Shown: in pieces, positions 1 to 8,780 of the stretch
Numbering within the stretch: position 1 is the first letter of the stretch
Layout: each line of letters begins with the position of its first letter
DNA from: an uncultured Acidimicrobiales bacterium
GTDB lineage: Bacteria > Actinomycetota > Acidimicrobiia > Acidimicrobiales > SZUA-35
Assembly: GCA_937925335.1 (NCBI GenBank)
Contig: CALEWY010000060.1
Coordinates: 1 to 41,174 of the forward strand
Reading direction: 5' to 3'
Length of the DNA stretch: 41,174 nucleotides
Position numbers and translations under genes: made by a program
Notes under the pieces: model-generated
The model's input: only the letters and a program-made list of their open reading frames with translations
Told to the model about the DNA's origin: nothing
The model's database searches: none

Positions 1-581
1 GTGAGGCCGGTGGTGAGGACGCTCATCAATTGTTCGGTCGTGACGTCGACGTTGAGTTCGCCGTGGCCGCTCAACGCACTCCATGCGAGATGTTCGATGC
101 TGCCGTAGACGATGTCTCGGGCAACCGATGCTGGAAGGTCGGCTCTGAACTCACCCCGTTCGATGCCGTCTCCAAAAGCATCCATGAACAGCGCCGTATA
201 GCGACGGCTGAGCTCGGCGGCATCGGATTCGTAGTAGTCGTCGAAGGAGCGAGCCTCGCTGATCAGCAATCGACACAGCAAACGGTCGTCGGTAAACGCC
301 TGGAGCTGGCGGCGAATGAGGACGCGCACCCGCTCGACCGGCGATGCGACGTCGGCGATGGCGTCCGATGCTGATTCGATGAGCGGCTCATAGAACGATG
401 CGATCACTCGGTGAAGCAGATCTCGCTTCGAAGGGAAGTGGCGATACACGGCGCCTTCGACCACGCCGACTTGGCGAGCGATTCCGGCGACCGATGTCGA
501 GTCATAACCGTCCTCACCAAAGAGCTGTCGGGCGGCATCAAGGATCTGCAGCTGGGTCGGGTGAGGATCACTCACTGGCAT
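1..581 (-). CDS. TetR/AcrR family transcriptional regulator, C-terminus cut by window edge
   Basis: The reverse strand from an ATG at 581 reads without a stop to the window edge, giving 193 residues. The first 50 residues form a TetR helix-turn-helix: ILDAARQLFGEDGYDSTSV, then VAGIARQVGVVEGAVYRHF and PSKRDLL, the usual order of DNA-binding helices. The rest is a helical ligand/dimer domain typical of the family, and only its last part can be missing. TetR proteins usually repress a neighbouring gene until a small ligand binds. The gene is divergent from the P450 that starts at 681, and a perfect inverted repeat (628-642) lies between them, so it probably controls the P450, itself, or both. 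The ligand cannot be read from the sequence. Confidence 0.9.
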   Translation of the reverse strand, partial: MPVSDPHPTQLQILDAARQLFGEDGYDSTSVAGIARQVGVVEGAVYRHFPSKRDLLHRVIASFYEPLIESASDAIADVASPVERVRVLIRRQLQAFTDDRLLCRLLISEARSFDDYYESDAAELSRRYTALFMDAFGDGIERGEFRADLPASVARDIVYGSIEHLAWSALSGHGELNVDVTTEQLMSVLTTGL

Positions 582-627
582 TCCTCAACGGCTGGCGGAG
601 GTTTTCCAGGGCGAGTGGCATGCGTGC

Positions 628-642
628 GTGAGGCTACCTCAC
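628..642. promoter_or_regulatory. Inverted repeat, candidate TetR operator
   Basis: GTGAGG-CTA-CCTCAC is a perfect 6-3-6 inverted repeat in the 99-bp gap between the divergent TetR and P450 genes. Its size and place fit a TetR-family operator. The assignment is inferred from position only. Confidence 0.5.
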
Positions 643-680
643 ATCGAGGATTCGTGCCGAAGTGTGCTAACTCAAGAGGG

Positions 681-1871
681 ATGAGCGCATCGCTGACCGA
701 CGTTTTGGACCCGACTTGGTGGCAGCTCGACCCCCAGGCGGCCTATCGAGGCCTCCTTGCCCACGATGGGTTGTGGCGAGACGAGCGAAGCCAGCTGTGG
801 ATGGTGGCCCGACACGCCGACATCCTTACCGTCGAACGAGACTCGGCAACGTTCTCGAGCCGTGAAGCGGGTGGGGCCGGAGGCAGCTATCGCCTGGTCC
901 CCACCGACGGCGAAGCGACGATGATCAGCAACGACGATCCGGTTCACCTTTCCCAACGACGAATGATCAATCGTCGCTTCACACCACGTGCGGTCCGCCA
1001 ACACGACGATCACTACCGTCAGATCGTCGCCGACCTCGTCGATGGTGTGGTGGCGGAGCTGAACGAACGGGGATCGGTTGAGATCGTCGACGCCGTGGCT
1101 GCTCAATTGCCAGGGCGCATCACCGCCGACTTGATTGGCTTCGGCACCGAACGGTGGCGCGAAGTGAAGAGCTGGTCTGAACGTCAGATGCGAATCGACC
1201 GTCGCTACGAAGAGGTCGAGGTCCTCAACGACTTGATGGACAGCATCAACGAATGGGCCGCCGTCATGGTCGAGCTGTTGCCCCAGCGGGCGGCCGACCC
1301 GCAGAACGATCTCTTCAGCGACTGGATCGCAGCCGGGATGGCGCCAGAGGTAATGGTGCAAGAGACCGGTCTGATGATCGCTGGTGGTGCTGAAACAACG
1401 CGCACCGTGATCGCCCACGGCCTTCGGGTTCTCGCTGATCACCCTGACCAATGGGAGGCGATGGCCGCCGATCCTTCGCTCGTCCCGGGAGCGGTCGAGG
1501 AGATGATTCGATGGGTCACGCCCCTCAACAACATGTTCCGGCGTGCCACGGTTGACACCGAGGTGGCCGGGACATCGATACAAGCCGGTGATCGGCTCGC
1601 TCTCGTTTACCCTGCCGCCAACCGTGATCCTGCCGTGTTCGATGAGCCTGATCGATTCGACATCACGCGCGATCCCAACCCGCACATCGCGTTTGGATAC
1701 GGCACTCACTTTTGCCTCGGGGCAAATCTGGCTCGGCTTGAAGTTCGGCTGCTGTTCGAGGAGCTGACGAAGCGCTTCACGAATCTGCGAGTGGTGACCG
1801 AGCCCGATATCGAGCCCAACATCTTCGCTCGAGCGGTTCGTAGCTTCGAGATGGCGTTCGACCTGCGCTGA
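681..1871 (+). CDS. Cytochrome P450
   Basis: A soluble bacterial P450 of 396 residues, the normal length for the family. The I-helix motif reads AGGAETTRTVI, the K-helix ExxR is EEMIR, and the heme loop is FGYGTHFCLGANLAR with the heme-thiolate Cys at residue 345. It should oxidise a hydrophobic substrate using electrons from a ferredoxin or reductase, but no redox partner gene is nearby. The reading frame stays open upstream to 411, but that part overlaps the TetR gene on the other strand and does not look like P450, so the ATG at 681 is taken as the start. An AGAGGG sequence touches this ATG, too close for an ideal ribosome site. The I-helix and heme signatures recall actinobacterial steroid/lipid P450s such as CYP125 and CYP142, but the substrate is unknown. 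Confidence 0.95.
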   Translation: MSASLTDVLDPTWWQLDPQAAYRGLLAHDGLWRDERSQLWMVARHADILTVERDSATFSSREAGGAGGSYRLVPTDGEATMISNDDPVHLSQRRMINRRFTPRAVRQHDDHYRQIVADLVDGVVAELNERGSVEIVDAVAAQLPGRITADLIGFGTERWREVKSWSERQMRIDRRYEEVEVLNDLMDSINEWAAVMVELLPQRAADPQNDLFSDWIAAGMAPEVMVQETGLMIAGGAETTRTVIAHGLRVLADHPDQWEAMAADPSLVPGAVEEMIRWVTPLNNMFRRATVDTEVAGTSIQAGDRLALVYPAANRDPAVFDEPDRFDITRDPNPHIAFGYGTHFCLGANLARLEVRLLFEELTKRFTNLRVVTEPDIEPNIFARAVRSFEMAFDLR

Positions 1872-1921
1872 TCAGCCTCACCATCGAGTGCGGAGCGATC
1901 GTGAACAGCCACAGAACACCA

Positions 1922-2704
1922 CTACGAGAACACGCCGGTCCGCCGCGATCGCTCGAATTGGTTTCGGATCGAGAAGTTGGCGGCGCCGACCCACAACAGC
2001 CCAGTGAGGGCTGAGAGCATGACGCTGGTGAAAACCGGTGTGCCGTCGGTGACGGCGCGAGCGGTCCGGACGATGTGGGTGAGCGGCACGATTTCGCTGA
2101 TCGGCCGGACGAACGTCGGGAGATAATCGACGGCGAATGTTGCGCCACAGAACAGGCCAAGAATGGCTCGAGCGACGCCGGAAAGGAGGTTCGACGCCGC
2201 CGGTAGTCGAGTCGCCAGCGTTCCGACCATCAGGCCGCAACCGACCATCACGACTGGGCAGAGGACGACCAGCCCGATCAGACCCGCCATCTGTCCAAGG
2301 CTGAAACCAAGGTTGAAGATGGCGTTCCCGATCACGATGCCAAGCGAACCGGCGACGGCTCCGTCTACGCACCAGTGCACAGATCGGCCGAGCGCGGCGG
2401 GAAAGCTCGGCGCGGGCGCAGCGATCATGTAGGGAACGAGTCCGTCGAACATCAAGCCACGAACGGCTTGGGCAACGAACATCGTCCCGTAGGCGGGAGC
2501 GAGCATCGCCGCACCGACGAGAAGAAACGAAACGGCGTCCGCATTCCCAATCAGTCGACCGATCAGGGCAAAGAAGCTGATCTCGGCGATGAGCCGGCCC
2601 ATCCACAAGAACGCCCAGGTCCACCACGAGTGCATCATGCGTTCGTGGGCAAAGGCCACGGTGCACGATCGGGCGAAAACTTGGAGCGACCAGATGAGCT
2701 TCAT
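1922..2704 (-). CDS. ABC-2 type transporter permease
   Basis: A 260-residue integral membrane protein with about six hydrophobic segments in the layout of ABC-2 (DrrB-like) permeases, for example the stretches around FLWMGRLIAEISFFALIG, MAGLIGLVVLCPVVMVG and ILGLFCGATFAVDYLP. It should form half of the membrane channel of an exporter. The start chosen is the ATG at 2704, which overlaps the stop of the preceding permease as ATGA, so the two are likely translationally coupled. A longer frame to 2803 exists but has a charged, non-membrane N-terminus inside the upstream gene. The transported compound is unknown; relatives move drugs, lipids or polysaccharides outwards. Confidence 0.88.
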   Translation of the reverse strand: MKLIWSLQVFARSCTVAFAHERMMHSWWTWAFLWMGRLIAEISFFALIGRLIGNADAVSFLLVGAAMLAPAYGTMFVAQAVRGLMFDGLVPYMIAAPAPSFPAALGRSVHWCVDGAVAGSLGIVIGNAIFNLGFSLGQMAGLIGLVVLCPVVMVGCGLMVGTLATRLPAASNLLSGVARAILGLFCGATFAVDYLPTFVRPISEIVPLTHIVRTARAVTDGTPVFTSVMLSALTGLLWVGAANFSIRNQFERSRRTGVFS

Positions 2705-3498
2705 GCGTTGGTGATCGTTCCGGTCGAGCGCATTCGATCGATGACGACCTGAAGGAGCGTTGCTCCGATCGCCAGCATGACGATCCCGCTCAGGATCAAC
2801 CAAAGAACCGGGCGTGCAATGGCGCCCTCGCCGGCGGCACCGTTTCGGAGGCCCTCCGCACTCCAGCGCATAAAGAGGATCGATGAGAACGGACGGATCC
2901 AGCCTGGAAGGAACTCGATTGGAACCACGATGCCGGCGAGCAAGAACAGTGGATAGCTGAGGCCGTTAAAGATGGCGGTGGATCGTCCAGACAAGACTGA
3001 GATCGGGCTCATCATCAAGAGTGCGCCGAGTGATGCGAACCATGTCGCCAGAAGGACAACGCCCATGCTGGCGGGGTCGGAGATGGTCACGACACCGGAG
3101 CCGAACACCAGGCGGGCGACACCGATGCTCAGGAAAAAGGGGATGAACGAATAGGTGGCAGCGACGATGATCCGGCCGAGAATCATCGAGCGAAAAGACA
3201 CTGGAGCGGCGAGGTTCAGCTCGAAGACGCCCATTTGGCGGTCGCGAGCCAAGGTGTCACCGGCGACGAAGAGGCCGGTTTGCCATGTCGTGATGATCGA
3301 CACCCCGATCAGGGCGTTGATGCCGAGGTCGTCGCGACCCACGCTTCGGACGATCGCAATGAACATGATCGTGGAAAGAGGGCTCATCGCGATGAACGAC
3401 AGATAGTCGGGCAGCCGACGGAGGATGATCCACTGGCGTTTGACGCCTGCGTTGAAGCTCGTGCCAGCCGTTCGCAGTGAGGAGCTCGCCGCAGTCAC
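2701..3498 (-). CDS. ABC-2 type transporter permease
   Basis: A 265-residue membrane protein with six predicted hydrophobic helices, including LSFIAMSPLSTIMFIAIV, FIPFFLSIGVARLVFG and LFLLAGIVVPIEFLPGWI. The last segment resembles the conserved pre-helix region of ABC-2 permeases. It starts with GTG at 3498, which overlaps the stop of the ATPase gene as GTGA. With the downstream permease it makes a heterodimeric channel, and the ATPase upstream powers it. The three genes form one tightly coupled minus-strand operon. The substrate is unknown. Confidence 0.88.
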   Translation of the reverse strand: MTAASSSLRTAGTSFNAGVKRQWIILRRLPDYLSFIAMSPLSTIMFIAIVRSVGRDDLGINALIGVSIITTWQTGLFVAGDTLARDRQMGVFELNLAAPVSFRSMILGRIIVAATYSFIPFFLSIGVARLVFGSGVVTISDPASMGVVLLATWFASLGALLMMSPISVLSGRSTAIFNGLSYPLFLLAGIVVPIEFLPGWIRPFSSILFMRWSAEGLRNGAAGEGAIARPVLWLILSGIVMLAIGATLLQVVIDRMRSTGTITNA

Positions 3499-4421
3499 AC
3501 CGACATGCCTCGGTCACCGAACATCTGTAGGTAGACCTGTTCGAGTGATGGTGGCTCCGCCCGCAGTTGGACAACGCCGGCATCGAGCAATGCCTGGAGC
3601 ACAGACTGAGGATCGCCATCGAGGTCGAACTCGACGTGATCACCCTCACCACGCGCAGCGAGGACGTTGGGCATCGCCACGATTGTGGACCGGACTGAAT
3701 CAGCGACATCGCTCGCGACGACGGTGGTTCGATCGGCGAAGAGGTGGCGAAGCGCCGTTGGAGAATCGGTCGCCTCGACGCGACCGTGGTTCAACATCGT
3801 GATTCGATCAGCGAGCTGCTCTGCTTCGTCCATGTTGTGGGTTGTCAACAAGATCGTCCGACCGGCGGCTTGAAGATCACCGATCAGCTCTCGGAACGAG
3901 CGAGCGGCCACTGGGTCCATGCCAGTCGTCGGTTCGTCGAGAAGGAGCAGTGGCACATCGCCGAGGAGCGTTCTGGCCAGGTGGACTCGCTGTTTCATGC
4001 CCCGGCTCAAGTCGTCAGCCTTTGCCTGCTTCTGATCGGCGAGACCAACGAGATCGAGCACTCGATGGCTTTCCCTTGTTGCCTCTCGCCAGCCAAGCCC
4101 ATACATGGTCGCCCAAAATCGAACGTTCTCGAAGACCGAGAGTCCGAAGTGGAATCCTCGATCGCCGCCGAGGCTGATGCGCAGACTGCGACGTACGTCG
4201 TCGGCTCCGTCGACGACATCGAACCCGTTGACCACGGCAGAACCACTCGTTGGAAGGAGGACGGTGGAGAGAATCCGGACGAGGGTTGTCTTCCCAGCCC
4301 CATTCGGGCCGAGCAGGCAGTGCGTCTCGCCACGTTGGACCTCAAAGTCGAGTCCGTCGAGTGCGACCGCCTCGTCCTCGCCCGCTCCGAAGGTGCGGCG
4401 TAACCCTCGACACGTGATCAT
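3495..4421 (-). CDS. ABC transporter ATP-binding protein (DrrA-like)
   Basis: The ATPase of an ABC-2 exporter, 308 residues. The Walker A motif is GPNGAGKT near residue 40, the signature region is LSRGMKQR instead of the classical LSGGQ, and Walker B with D-loop is LLLLDEPTTGMDP. The switch region reads THNMDEAEQLADRI, a hallmark of the drug/lipid exporter ATPases. A C-terminal extension of about 80 residues follows, as in DrrA/NodI relatives. The start is set at the ATG at 4421, just before the nucleotide-binding fold; an in-frame alternative begins at 4472. It leads an operon with two permeases (GTGA and ATGA overlaps). Confidence 0.93.
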   Translation of the reverse strand: MITCRGLRRTFGAGEDEAVALDGLDFEVQRGETHCLLGPNGAGKTTLVRILSTVLLPTSGSAVVNGFDVVDGADDVRRSLRISLGGDRGFHFGLSVFENVRFWATMYGLGWREATRESHRVLDLVGLADQKQAKADDLSRGMKQRVHLARTLLGDVPLLLLDEPTTGMDPVAARSFRELIGDLQAAGRTILLTTHNMDEAEQLADRITMLNHGRVEATDSPTALRHLFADRTTVVASDVADSVRSTIVAMPNVLAARGEGDHVEFDLDGDPQSVLQALLDAGVVQLRAEPPSLEQVYLQMFGDRGMSV

Positions 4422-4508
4422 CCTCGGAGTCTCGCATGCATTGGGGATGCACCGCGGTCGATATCGAGGCACTCGATTCGTGCTGTCTACGAACGACTGT
4501 CGCGGCTG

Positions 4509-5057
4509 TCAGGAAACCACATCCCCGTGGAGTGCCTCTGCGTCCGGACGGTTCCAATAGCGATTCGGATTGTGCGCATCGTCGAGCAGCTTTGAGCGAC
4601 TAGCGAGCCGTTCGCTCACTCGGATCGTCGGCTCTTCGTTGACGTGTGCAGCGAAGATCACGTCGAACACCTGAGCCAGTCGCTCCTGTTGTGGAGGGAT
4701 TGCGAACTCGAGTTGGGCTGCCTCGGTTCGTTGGATGGTTCCCTCGGCGCCGGCGTGAGAACCATCGAGTGCTCGGAACTGCTGGTAACCGCCCATGCGG
4801 ACGTAGAGGCAGTTGTCATATGGCCCTTGAACGAGTGGGATCTGTTCGCCGAGCGCCTGAGTCAACTGGTCGATTCCGCCGACCGGAGTGTCGATGGTGA
4901 CGACCCATTCGCGCTCGAGCACCGTCGGAGTGAGATCGACGCGGTTCGGCAGGCCAGAACCAGTGGAACCCAGATCGGTGAGCACTGGATGAGACAGGTC
5001 CGGGTCAGGCAGGTCCGGACTGGTGGGCGCGTTGGCGGTCGGATGGGAGTCGGTCAT
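4509..5057 (-). CDS. COG3323-type (NIF3 inserted-domain/YqfO-like) small protein
   Basis: A 182-residue protein. After a Pro/Asp-rich first 40 residues it carries one domain with the pattern GPYDNC ... FRALDGSHAGAEG ... LAQVFDVIFAAHVNEEP. This resembles the CutA-like domain found inserted in NIF3/YqfO proteins or standing alone (COG3323: GxYDxC, FRPLxGSxPxxG, AAHPYEEP). The family's function is poorly known; metal or ligand binding has been suggested. The ATG at 5057 is preferred, with ATG 5078 as an alternative. The gene is divergent from an ArsR regulator and shares its palindrome-rich promoter, so it is probably regulated by it. An ABC exporter operon follows 87 bp downstream on the same strand. 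Confidence 0.65.
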   Translation of the reverse strand: MTDSHPTANAPTSPDLPDPDLSHPVLTDLGSTGSGLPNRVDLTPTVLEREWVVTIDTPVGGIDQLTQALGEQIPLVQGPYDNCLYVRMGGYQQFRALDGSHAGAEGTIQRTEAAQLEFAIPPQQERLAQVFDVIFAAHVNEEPTIRVSERLASRSKLLDDAHNPNRYWNRPDAEALHGDVVS

Positions 5058-5078
5058 GAACGGAACGTAGGACGGCAT

Positions 5079-5120
5079 CGTTTCGACGCGCGACGAAACG
5101 TCACCGTCGTATGGTTTCGT
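5079..5120. promoter_or_regulatory. Palindrome plus extra half-site, candidate ArsR operator
   Basis: CGTTTCG-N8-CGAAACG at 5079-5100 is a 22-bp palindrome with one mismatched pair. A third arm, GTTTCGT at 5114-5120, pairs with ACGAAAC at 5093-5099. The block sits between the COG3323-like gene and the ArsR gene, so it could control both. The sequence is seen directly; ArsR binding is inferred. Confidence 0.6.
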
Positions 5121-5138
5121 TATGAGCACGGTGCGGAC

Positions 5139-5867
5139 ATGAACAGCGGTCGAGAAACGACGAATGGCAGCCGAATCTCGGCCTTGGCGACGGCGCTTGC
5201 GGATCCAACACGAGCGGCTGCGATCACATCGTTGCTCTCCGGCACCGCACACACCAGTGGCGAACTCGCTCGAGCGTGCGGGGTCGCTCCATCCACCATG
5301 AGCAGCCACCTCGGCAAACTCGTCGACGCAGGTCTGGTGATTGTTGAGGCTGCCGGACGGTATCGGCACTACCGGATTGCATCACGAGACGTCGCCGACC
5401 TGATGGAGCGAATGGACGCTGTCGATCTGCCGGAGACGAACTCGCCGCAGCGCCCTCGGCCCGGCAAAGACATCAGCTACGCCCGCAGTTGTTACGACCA
5501 CGTCGCGGGTCGGCTCGGCGTCGAGATTCACGACGTCTTTGTCGACCGGGGTTGGGTCACGGTCGATGCGAGCGGTGTTGGTCTCACCGACGCCGGCGAT
5601 GCGTTCCTCACCGATGGGCTGGGGTTGGATCTTGAAGCCTTGGCCCGTCGCTCCCGTCGGGCGATGGTTCGTCTGGACATCGATTGGACCGAACGACGCG
5701 ATCACCTGGCAGGCGCGATGCCAGCCGAGCTCATGAGCTTCATGCTCAGCGAAAAGTGGTTGAAGCGACGCCAGGACAAACGCATTCTGACCGTCACCGA
5801 GGTCGGGCGAAGGATGCTGCCAGAACACTTCGGAATCAACCCGTCTGAACTCACCATCGGATCGTGA
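5139..5867 (+). CDS. ArsR-family transcriptional regulator
   Basis: A 242-residue regulator. The N-terminal 80 residues are a winged helix: ALADPTRAAAITSLLSG, then TSGELARACGVAPSTMSSHLGKL for the recognition helix, and the wing GLVIVEAAGRYRHYRI. The second half (about 110-240) is a longer domain ending in VTEVGRRMLPEHFGI, typical of larger ArsR proteins that sense something other than arsenic. There is no CxC metal motif in the recognition helix, so a metal ligand is unlikely at the classical site. The ATG at 5139 is chosen because it directly precedes the domain; the open frame upstream has no domain match. It is convergent with the large lipoprotein gene, with a 13-bp gap. Confidence 0.9.
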   Translation: MNSGRETTNGSRISALATALADPTRAAAITSLLSGTAHTSGELARACGVAPSTMSSHLGKLVDAGLVIVEAAGRYRHYRIASRDVADLMERMDAVDLPETNSPQRPRPGKDISYARSCYDHVAGRLGVEIHDVFVDRGWVTVDASGVGLTDAGDAFLTDGLGLDLEALARRSRRAMVRLDIDWTERRDHLAGAMPAELMSFMLSEKWLKRRQDKRILTVTEVGRRMLPEHFGINPSELTIGS

Positions 5868-5880
5868 TCGGTCGGGTCGA

Positions 5881-8646
5881 CTAGCTCGCCAGGAGATCGA
5901 GACGGCTCTCGGTTTCCAAGAGCTCCAGCAAGAACTGATCGGGCGAGCTGAAGAGGATGGATCGCGCACACGCAGAGGGGTTGCGATCGAGTGCGGCGAG
6001 GGCCGCGTCGTCACCAACTCGGAGCGGAGTTGTTCCGAATCCGACGTCGGGAGCGAGGAGCGGGTCGGTCAGCACCTCGATCACCACGGACGTGCCATCC
6101 GGTGTTTCGCACGCCAATCGGTCGACAAGGCGGGCTCGGGCGAGGACGTCTCGCGGAATGTCGAGGGTGGCCACATCGGCCGGGATGAGGCGCAGTCCCG
6201 GATCGAGGCTGCGAGCCTGTTTCACCACGAGACGGCCGGGCGTCTCCTGGCCATCGCTTCTCATCGGCCAACCGTCGAGCATGGTCTTGAACTCGAAGTC
6301 GAGGGTGACGGTCGAGACGTGCTGCGCATCGGGCAACGATGCGTTCGTCCGCTCTCGCCACACAACGGTTGCCGAGAACAGTTGGTCGGCAAGTTCGATG
6401 ACTGCTTCGTCACTCATGACCGGCTCATCACGACCGTCGTCGGCGGGAATGGTGGATTCAGCGATGCGCTCGATCGCCCACTGTCCAGTGCCGGATCGTG
6501 TCACCACGACTTCTTCAGGAAGCTGGATGTCGTCGGGATCGGGATTGGTCACGCTGACGTCGCCACGCTGCACGTTGATCACCACGGTTGCGTCATCGCT
6601 GGTGAGGGTGAGCGTTGCGACGCCGTTGTTGCCTTCGAGTTCATCGTCGAAGCGAGGATGCACGAGCACGCCCATGGCGCCGCTTCGGTGGTCGACCCGC
6701 TCACGGCGACGTTCCTCGAACGCCTCGAAGCCCCAATATGACGCCCAGGTTTTCTTCAGCGCCCATTCCACCGTGCGCTTTTGATCACCTTCCTCGAGCA
6801 GATCAGTCCGCAGGAAGCCCGTGTTCGAGTCGTAAAGGCCGGCTCCGTTGAACCCCTCGATGTCCTCGACCGAACTGGATGAGCGGAACCGGAGGCCCTG
6901 TGTTGGTGCCAACTCAGCGTGGATGTCGGCCAGGTAGTCCGTTATCTCGGCGAGGGTCTCGGGATCGATCGTCTGGTCTCGGAACAGTGACTTGAAGCCA
7001 CCGGCATCGAGGATGTCGCCAAGCGGAGTGCCCGGAGGATTGTTCTTGTTGAAGGCATCGACCTCAGCGGTGAAACGCCCGTCGGGGTCGAACTCCTGCG
7101 CAAAGTCCTCGGGGCCCTCGAGAAGAAGGAAGCGAGCCCACGTTTCACTCATGAACGTTGGGTCGGTCAACATCGCATCGAGCTCGGTGACGACCAGCGA
7201 AAGATGATCCCGGTAGGGGCCAACGCTGATGGCGACGGGTGATGGTGGTGTGGAAACGTCATCGGCACCGATCAAGGCAAGGAAGCCCGCCGCTTTGCCA
7301 CCGATCACGGGGCGCCAGGCGGCCACGTCAGCTTCGGTGTTGATGTCTTGTTCAAGTGCGGTGAGGTCGATCAGGGTTGGCGCATCAGCCGGGCCTGGGG
7401 GAACCGTGATGGGCTGCAACTCACCGAGCGAGCGCCATTCGAGAAGCTCGTCAGCCGTGATCAGGACCACTTCCAGATTCCCGTCAGCGTCGGCTCGAAC
7501 GATGGCAGGCGCTCGAGATCGCGCAGCTCGGACGATCGCCGGATCCTCCAACAAGCCGCTGATCGAAGCGTTTGGGATGCCTCGGTTGCGGGCGAGAAGG
7601 TTGACGTGGGCGAGTGGGGTCTGAGGCGAGGAGGTGAGCAACGCTCCGGCTGGTGGCAGCCAGTCGGGCACGTTTTCGACGAGGAGAATGTCGGTGTCTT
7701 GCGTGTTGGCGATCGTGGTCGCCCCGCTTGAACCGGGCTCGATGAGACGAAGCCGCCCGGCGGCGACTCCGGGGTTGTAGACACGAACATCGCCAGCCGG
7801 CAGCACCTCGGAATACCGCACGATTCGATCGCTGAACGGCGCAACGGCTTCCTCCATGGCAACGGCCGTGGCTTCTTGTTGTGGTGATCGAACCACCCAC
7901 ACCATCGTGTCGGCGATCTCCGGGGGAAGGATGGGAGCGAGACGATCAAAGAACCAGCCGATCTCCTCGTCGGTTGGGTCATCGCTGAACTCCAGCTCGA
8001 TCAACCACAGATCGTCGCCGGTCGCCGACACGTCGGCATCGATCCGCACGATCGAGCCAACGCCGTAGCGCCGGTCATCATCTTCGGAGATCGCTTCGTC
8101 GTAGAAGGTCTCGGAGTACAGGCGGGGCCGTCCGAGTCCACCGCTGTCGGTCAGCCTGAGCTCGAACGGTAGATCGGCGTTCGTTTGAGGTTCGGCCCAG
8201 GCATAGATCTCCTCGATCGTCGACAGGTCGAGGTCGATGGGCTCCGCGTCGAACCCAGGCGGTTGGAGTCCATTGAGGAGCTGGAACCAGTACCACTCGT
8301 CATGCAGTTCGTAGAAGTTGCCGTCGAGCAACCGAGGGGCGAACGCCGGGTCGTCGGAGCGATCAGCGGGAAGATCCGGAATCACAAACTTCACGACCGA
8401 CAGGCCGGCATCAGTTCGTGCGAGTGACAAGAACTCATCCATTGTCGACACCGACGTTGCAGTCTGATCGGGTCCAATCTCGACCGACGGCTCGCTCGGT
8501 TGTGAGGCCGAATTCGGGTCTGCTGACGGCGAGCCGATCGTCTCTGGAGACGAATTCGAAGTTGTCTCGTCGTTGGTCGCCGAACAGCCAGCGGCGACGA
8601 TGGCGGCCACGAGAATGGCGAGGAGGAAGGGGCGAAGGCGGTTCAC
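5881..8646 (-). CDS. Large lipoprotein with phosphohistidine-swivel and PPDK-like ATP-grasp domains
   Basis: A 921-residue exported lipoprotein. The first 20 residues are a hydrophobic signal ending VAAGC, so Cys21 should be lipid-modified. A Ser/Thr/Pro/Glu-rich linker to about residue 60 follows. Residues 310-380 resemble the PEP-utiliser swivelling domain: LLVENVPDWLPP, then TPLAHVNLLARNRGIPN with a histidine at 347 where the phosphohistidine lies in PPDK/PEP synthase. From about 440 the PPDK N-terminal ATP-grasp region begins, with GGKAAGFLAL (Lys451) and FRSSSSVEDIEGFNGAGLYDS (Arg588). The order, swivel before ATP-grasp, is the reverse of PPDK, and no PEP/pyruvate TIM barrel is visible. 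It starts with GTG at 8646. Where ATP would come from outside the membrane is unclear, so the domain may be non-catalytic. Confidence 0.8.
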   Translation of the reverse strand: MNRLRPFLLAILVAAIVAAGCSATNDETTSNSSPETIGSPSADPNSASQPSEPSVEIGPDQTATSVSTMDEFLSLARTDAGLSVVKFVIPDLPADRSDDPAFAPRLLDGNFYELHDEWYWFQLLNGLQPPGFDAEPIDLDLSTIEEIYAWAEPQTNADLPFELRLTDSGGLGRPRLYSETFYDEAISEDDDRRYGVGSIVRIDADVSATGDDLWLIELEFSDDPTDEEIGWFFDRLAPILPPEIADTMVWVVRSPQQEATAVAMEEAVAPFSDRIVRYSEVLPAGDVRVYNPGVAAGRLRLIEPGSSGATTIANTQDTDILLVENVPDWLPPAGALLTSSPQTPLAHVNLLARNRGIPNASISGLLEDPAIVRAARSRAPAIVRADADGNLEVVLITADELLEWRSLGELQPITVPPGPADAPTLIDLTALEQDINTEADVAAWRPVIGGKAAGFLALIGADDVSTPPSPVAISVGPYRDHLSLVVTELDAMLTDPTFMSETWARFLLLEGPEDFAQEFDPDGRFTAEVDAFNKNNPPGTPLGDILDAGGFKSLFRDQTIDPETLAEITDYLADIHAELAPTQGLRFRSSSSVEDIEGFNGAGLYDSNTGFLRTDLLEEGDQKRTVEWALKKTWASYWGFEAFEERRRERVDHRSGAMGVLVHPRFDDELEGNNGVATLTLTSDDATVVINVQRGDVSVTNPDPDDIQLPEEVVVTRSGTGQWAIERIAESTIPADDGRDEPVMSDEAVIELADQLFSATVVWRERTNASLPDAQHVSTVTLDFEFKTMLDGWPMRSDGQETPGRLVVKQARSLDPGLRLIPADVATLDIPRDVLARARLVDRLACETPDGTSVVIEVLTDPLLAPDVGFGTTPLRVGDDAALAALDRNPSACARSILFSSPDQFLLELLETESRLDLLAS

Positions 8647-8780
8647 GATGAAGATCTGACGATTGGCATGGGCCGTTGGTTCCTCTCCAATCGGCAGTCG
8701 GGCTCACCCTGTGACCAACCGGGCCTCGAACTCGCCGATCCGGCTCGGAGTCGATCGAGCCCTTGTGCCAAACTCAGCCA

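Noticed and set aside
411..680. N-terminal extension of the P450 to 411
   Set aside because: It runs antisense through the TetR gene and has no P450 features; the ATG at 681 gives the normal length.
672..1709. 345-residue open frame antisense to the P450
   Set aside because: A GC-rich shadow frame with no recognisable domain; the P450 on the other strand is certain.
1878..2666. 262-residue frame overlapping the ABC permease on the same strand
   Set aside because: Arg-rich composition typical of an out-of-frame shadow; the permease has clear membrane helices.
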